Below are positions 61,127-64,000 of a stretch of DNA of 64,000 nt, piece after piece. The stretch spans positions 5,985,700 through 6,049,699 of the forward strand of contig NZ_CP157278.1 in the NCBI RefSeq assembly GCF_040026395.1, given 5' to 3'. Below the pieces are notes generated by a model, which was given only the letters and a program-made list of their open reading frames with translations, had not been told where the DNA came from and did not search any database. A program made the position numbers and the translations under genes. Position 1 is the stretch's first letter; every line of letters begins with the position of its first letter. This stretch comes from Pedobacter lusitanus (GTDB lineage: Bacteria; Bacteroidota; Bacteroidia; Sphingobacteriales; Sphingobacteriaceae).

Positions 61127-62359
61127 ATGAGAAATATAAATAAAAGTGCTGAGTTAACAGAAGAAACTATAGCACTGAATGAACATGGTATAGATTACTC
61201 CGTTTATGGAGCAGAACATATAGAAGAAGGAGCCAGAAAACAAATGGATGTGGCTATGAAATTACCGGTGAGTGTAGCCGGAGCTTTAATGCCGGATGCG
61301 CATCAGGGATACGGATTGCCAATAGGCGGGGTGCTGGCCACACGAAATGCCATTATTCCTTATGGAGTGGGGGTAGATATCGGGTGCAGAATGGCACTGA
61401 GTATTTTTGATATTCCTGGTGATAACTATTTTGGAAACGATGCAAAATATAAGCGGGAGTTAATAGCCCATACCAAATTTGGCGCAGGTCAAAGTTTTAA
61501 AGGAAGTGAAAGAGCAGAACATGCTGTTCTTGACCGCGAAGAGTTTGGTTCCATCAGGTTTTTAAAAGGCCTGTTTGACAAAGCTTACGGACAATTAGGG
61601 ACTTCCGGAGGTGGAAATCACTTTGCTGAATGGGGAATCATAGAATTTGCTGAGCGCGATGAAGTACTCAACATTGATAAAGGACGCTATGTCGCCCTAT
61701 TGACGCATTCCGGTTCCAGAGGTTTTGGAGCAACTGTAGCCGATTATTATACCAAACTGGCGAAAAGCCTGTGTAAATTGCCTAAGGAAACTGAAAATCT
61801 GGCCTATCTCGATTTAAATAGTGAAGCCGGAATAGAATACTGGATAGCGATGAATTTAGCAGGTGACTATGCCTCTGCATGCCATGAGGTGATCCATAAA
61901 CGATTAACTAAAGCTATTGGTGCAGAGGTGCTGGCTAAAGTTGAAAATCATCACAATTTTGCCTGGAAAGAAACATTGAATGGTGAAGAGCTGATTGTAC
62001 ACCGGAAAGGTGCTACACCAGCCGGTAAAGGAGTTCTGGGGATTATTCCGGGAAGTATGACTGCACCTGGGTTTCTGGTCAGAGGAAAAGGAGAGGTGAA
62101 TTCAATTTATTCAGCTTCGCATGGAGCAGGAAGACAAATGAGCCGTAAAAAAGCACATGCAAATATTAGCCGGGAAGAAATGAAGGCTGTATTGAAAGCC
62201 CATGATGTCATGCTGATTGGTGCCGGACTGGATGAGGCGCCAATGGCCTACAAGGATATTAACAAAGTAATGGCCGCTCAAACCGAACTGGTTGATGTGT
62301 TAGCCAGATTTGAACCTAAAATGGTACGTATGGCAGATGACGGGAGTCGTGAGGATTAA
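61127..62359 (+). CDS. rtcB: RtcB RNA ligase
   Basis: 410 residues. The Mn/GTP-dependent RtcB core is complete: GVGVDIGCRM with metal ligand C87, TSGGGNHFAEWG (H165), LLTHSGSRGFG (H194), VENHHNFAW, VHRKGATPAGKGVLGIIPGSM, and YSASHGAGRQMSR with H332 at the position that is guanylylated in E. coli RtcB. It ends in LIGAGLDEAPMAYKDINKVM, also conserved. It joins 2',3'-cyclic phosphate or 3'-phosphate ends to 5'-OH ends, as made by anticodon nucleases and other toxins. No RtcA, archease, Ro60 or RtcR gene is present; the partners here are slipin, the tRNA-like leader and a WYL regulator. Confidence 0.95.
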   Translation: MRNINKSAELTEETIALNEHGIDYSVYGAEHIEEGARKQMDVAMKLPVSVAGALMPDAHQGYGLPIGGVLATRNAIIPYGVGVDIGCRMALSIFDIPGDNYFGNDAKYKRELIAHTKFGAGQSFKGSERAEHAVLDREEFGSIRFLKGLFDKAYGQLGTSGGGNHFAEWGIIEFAERDEVLNIDKGRYVALLTHSGSRGFGATVADYYTKLAKSLCKLPKETENLAYLDLNSEAGIEYWIAMNLAGDYASACHEVIHKRLTKAIGAEVLAKVENHHNFAWKETLNGEELIVHRKGATPAGKGVLGIIPGSMTAPGFLVRGKGEVNSIYSASHGAGRQMSRKKAHANISREEMKAVLKAHDVMLIGAGLDEAPMAYKDINKVMAAQTELVDVLARFEPKMVRMADDGSRED

Positions 62360-62375
62360 ACTTAAGATTCAGTTT

Positions 62376-62414
62376 AAACGACAAAGGCGTTATTTAGCAC
62401 CTTTGTCGTTTTTT
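62376..62414. terminator. Intrinsic terminator after rtcB
   Basis: AAACGACAAAGG / CCTTTGTCGTTT with a 12-nt loop and a run of six T (62409-62414), 17 bp after the rtcB stop and just before the stop of the convergent hexosaminidase gene. Confidence 0.88.
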
Positions 62415-62417
62415 GAG

Positions 62418-64000
62418 TTATTGTCTGAAAAAATCTTTGCCATTTACCTCTCTTCTTTTTCCGGAAGGGTCCTGTACTTCCAGTTTGAGCGTATAACCGC
62501 CACCACCTTCTAAAAACAGGAGTTCAAAAGCATGATAACCTTTCTTTAATGCAATCTGAGCAGATTTCTCAATTGCAAAATGCATCCCGTCATTATCTAC
62601 AAGTGTACTGCCGTTTATTTTCAGGACACTGCCATCATCAGATCTCAGGAAAAAAGTATATACCCCTGTCTGGTCTGCATAAAAATAACCTTTATGTTTT
62701 GTTGCAAACTGATCAGCAGTTTTGGCCACTGGTATTTCAACTGCCGAAGTTACCTGTTTAATTTCCAGATCTTTCTCACTGATCTCACTGACTACACGGT
62801 AACCATGAGGATAATAAGAGAAATTGAGTCCTTTTTGCAGCTCAGTGATTTTAGTAGCCTCAGCATAAGGCTGCTTTTTATAATTGATAGTGTAAACTTC
62901 TCCGCGTTTGCCCGATGTATTAAATGCAGCCAGTTTGAATTGTACAGGCTGGTTAACTAAAACAGATCCGTTAAATATCTTTGAGGACAGGGTAGGCAGA
63001 GAACCATCAGTGGTATAGTGAATTTTAAATTCAGGAACAGGGTTAGTGATGCGAAGTGAAGCGGTATCAGTAAAAACGCTGTTTACACTAAAACCCTTCA
63101 GATCCTGAAATCTGTAATTGATATTCATCGCGTCGAGCATAGGTAACTGGTTGATGACTCTTTTTTCAAAACCCTTCCAGTCTGAAGGTGAATTATTCCA
63201 TGCTACTTCGGACATAGCCATCATCCTTGGAAAAATCATATATTCAAGACGCTGTTCACTTGGTATAGTTTCTGTCCATGTACAGGACTGAACACCTTTG
63301 ATATATTGCTGATCTGCCGTGCTGAGCTGAAAACCAAGCGGATCAAATGTGTAAACTTTTTGCAGTGAATTGACGTCCTGTTGTGCATCAAAATAGCAAT
63401 ATTCACCTGGAGCCATAATGATGTCGTTTCCTTTTTCTGCCGCATGTTTAGGTGCGCCTTTAACCCAGGTACGCCAGTACATCATGGTAGCTGTTTTGGA
63501 TATTCCACCATCCAGAATCTCATCCCAGCCAATCATTTTTTTGTTTTTGCTAATCAAAAAACGCTCCATCCTATGGACAAAATAACTTTGCAGTTCATTG
63601 ATATCTTTCAGCCCTTCTTTTTTCATCAGCTCTTCACATTCCGGAACATTTTTCCAGCTGCTTTTTTCCACTTCATCAGCTCCCAGATGGATGTATTTAC
63701 TTGGGAAAAGAGCAGCAATTTCGGTAAGTACATGTTCTGCAAATTCAAAAGTGGTTTCCCTGCATGGACATAATGGCTCTGAAAAATCCTTTGCCTGTCC
63801 GCCTTTTCCATTAGCGGCAAGCCAAGGCATTAAAGCTGTTGCGGCCATCATATGTCCAGGCATATCAATTTCCGGTATAATCTCAATTGATCTGGCCTGT
63901 GCATAACTGATCAGTCCTTTCATTTCTTCCTGGGTATAAAAACCTCCATACTTCCTTTTTCCATCAATAATTTTGAAATGTTTTTCAGGAAGGGCATAAT
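62418..64000 (-). CDS. GH20 beta-N-acetylhexosaminidase, C-terminal part
   Basis: The frame continues off the window end, so the N-terminal domain is missing; upstream of the first internal ATG (63923) it still reads KIIDGKRKYGGFYTQEEMKG, the usual GH20 sequence. Seen: IEIIPEIDMPGHMMAA, the catalytic Asp-Glu pair in YIHLGADEVEKSSW, MIGWDEILDGG, and WRTWVKG. After the barrel come a chitobiase-type C-terminal domain (HYTTDGSLPTLSSKIFNG) and a PA14-like domain (KGYFYADQTGVYTFFLRSDDGSVLKINGSTLVDNDG). It removes terminal GlcNAc or GalNAc from glycans, probably in the periplasm or at the surface; the PA14 part may bind sugar. Confidence 0.92.
   Translation of the reverse strand, partial: YALPEKHFKIIDGKRKYGGFYTQEEMKGLISYAQARSIEIIPEIDMPGHMMAATALMPWLAANGKGGQAKDFSEPLCPCRETTFEFAEHVLTEIAALFPSKYIHLGADEVEKSSWKNVPECEELMKKEGLKDINELQSYFVHRMERFLISKNKKMIGWDEILDGGISKTATMMYWRTWVKGAPKHAAEKGNDIIMAPGEYCYFDAQQDVNSLQKVYTFDPLGFQLSTADQQYIKGVQSCTWTETIPSEQRLEYMIFPRMMAMSEVAWNNSPSDWKGFEKRVINQLPMLDAMNINYRFQDLKGFSVNSVFTDTASLRITNPVPEFKIHYTTDGSLPTLSSKIFNGSVLVNQPVQFKLAAFNTSGKRGEVYTINYKKQPYAEATKITELQKGLNFSYYPHGYRVVSEISEKDLEIKQVTSAVEIPVAKTADQFATKHKGYFYADQTGVYTFFLRSDDGSVLKINGSTLVDNDGMHFAIEKSAQIALKKGYHAFELLFLEGGGGYTLKLEVQDPSGKRREVNGKDFFRQ

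Noticed and set aside
58087..62359. Phage-defence island including a WYL regulator
   Set aside because: WYL regulators occur in defence loci, but no nuclease, toxin or other effector gene is here; RNA repair fits better. A defence role against anticodon nucleases stays possible.
1..64000. CRISPR array or complete insertion sequence
   Set aside because: No regularly spaced direct repeats and no transposase reading frame were seen on either strand.

Overview
The window looks like part of a Bacteroidota chromosome, most likely from the Sphingobacteriaceae and resembling Pedobacter. The reasons are two SusC/SusD outer-membrane pairs, many lipoprotein signals, a tRNA-Lys promoter with the Bacteroidota -7 box TAnnTTTG, an AT-rich base composition and few Shine-Dalgarno sites. 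The genus is an inference; nothing here fixes it.

Layout. 1-2080 carries the end of an outer-membrane barrel gene, a small membrane protein, an NmrA-like oxidoreductase and a decayed SDR gene. 2097-10560 is a glycan-use region: susD/susC, a GH29 alpha-L-fucosidase broken by one extra base in an A9 run, then a tyrosine recombinase that has lost its core-binding region, lying against the 3' end of a tRNA-Lys. This looks like the scar of a tRNA-integrated element. 10753-15630 is a second susD/susC pair, followed by an OmpR-type regulator and histidine kinase (16043-18090). 18195-21846 holds two GMC oxidoreductases around a SnoaL-like protein.

22041-35124 is a long rightward metal-homeostasis region: a leader with a short ORF and competing hairpins, a 78-aa protein, MgtC, an MntP-like membrane protein, an MgtA-type P-ATPase, an overlooked 48-aa membrane protein overlapping the ATPase stop, a tripartite CzcABC-like efflux system, a DUF3601-like protein, MgtE, and two small BON/SH3 proteins. 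It combines Mg uptake with efflux of competing divalent cations. 35140-43858 is a stress and electrophile-detoxification region: LysR, a RidA-SnoaL fusion, DUF3829, VOC, Old Yellow Enzyme, two pirins, two isochorismatase-like hydrolases and a Crp/Fnr protein. 44152-58060 is mixed: PAS, methyltransferases, a one-piece dihydroxyacetone kinase, a transglutaminase-like protein, an aldo/keto reductase, tandem methyltransferase paralogs, a phosphatase with an inserted LamG domain, and an amidohydrolase beside an amidohydrolase remnant.

The most interesting part is 58087-62414. A WYL-domain regulator is divergent from a slipin-rtcB operon across an 825-bp gene-free space. That space holds two copies of CTGCGCAG-N6-TGCGTA and a leader with tRNA-like parts: two canonical T-arms (TTCGAAT loops), a D-arm with a GG-containing loop, an acceptor-like stem, and further stem-loops with GAAA tetraloops. 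I read this as an RNA-repair module in which a tRNA mimic may act as sensor, decoy or substrate for RtcB. The window ends inside a GH20 hexosaminidase gene on the minus strand.
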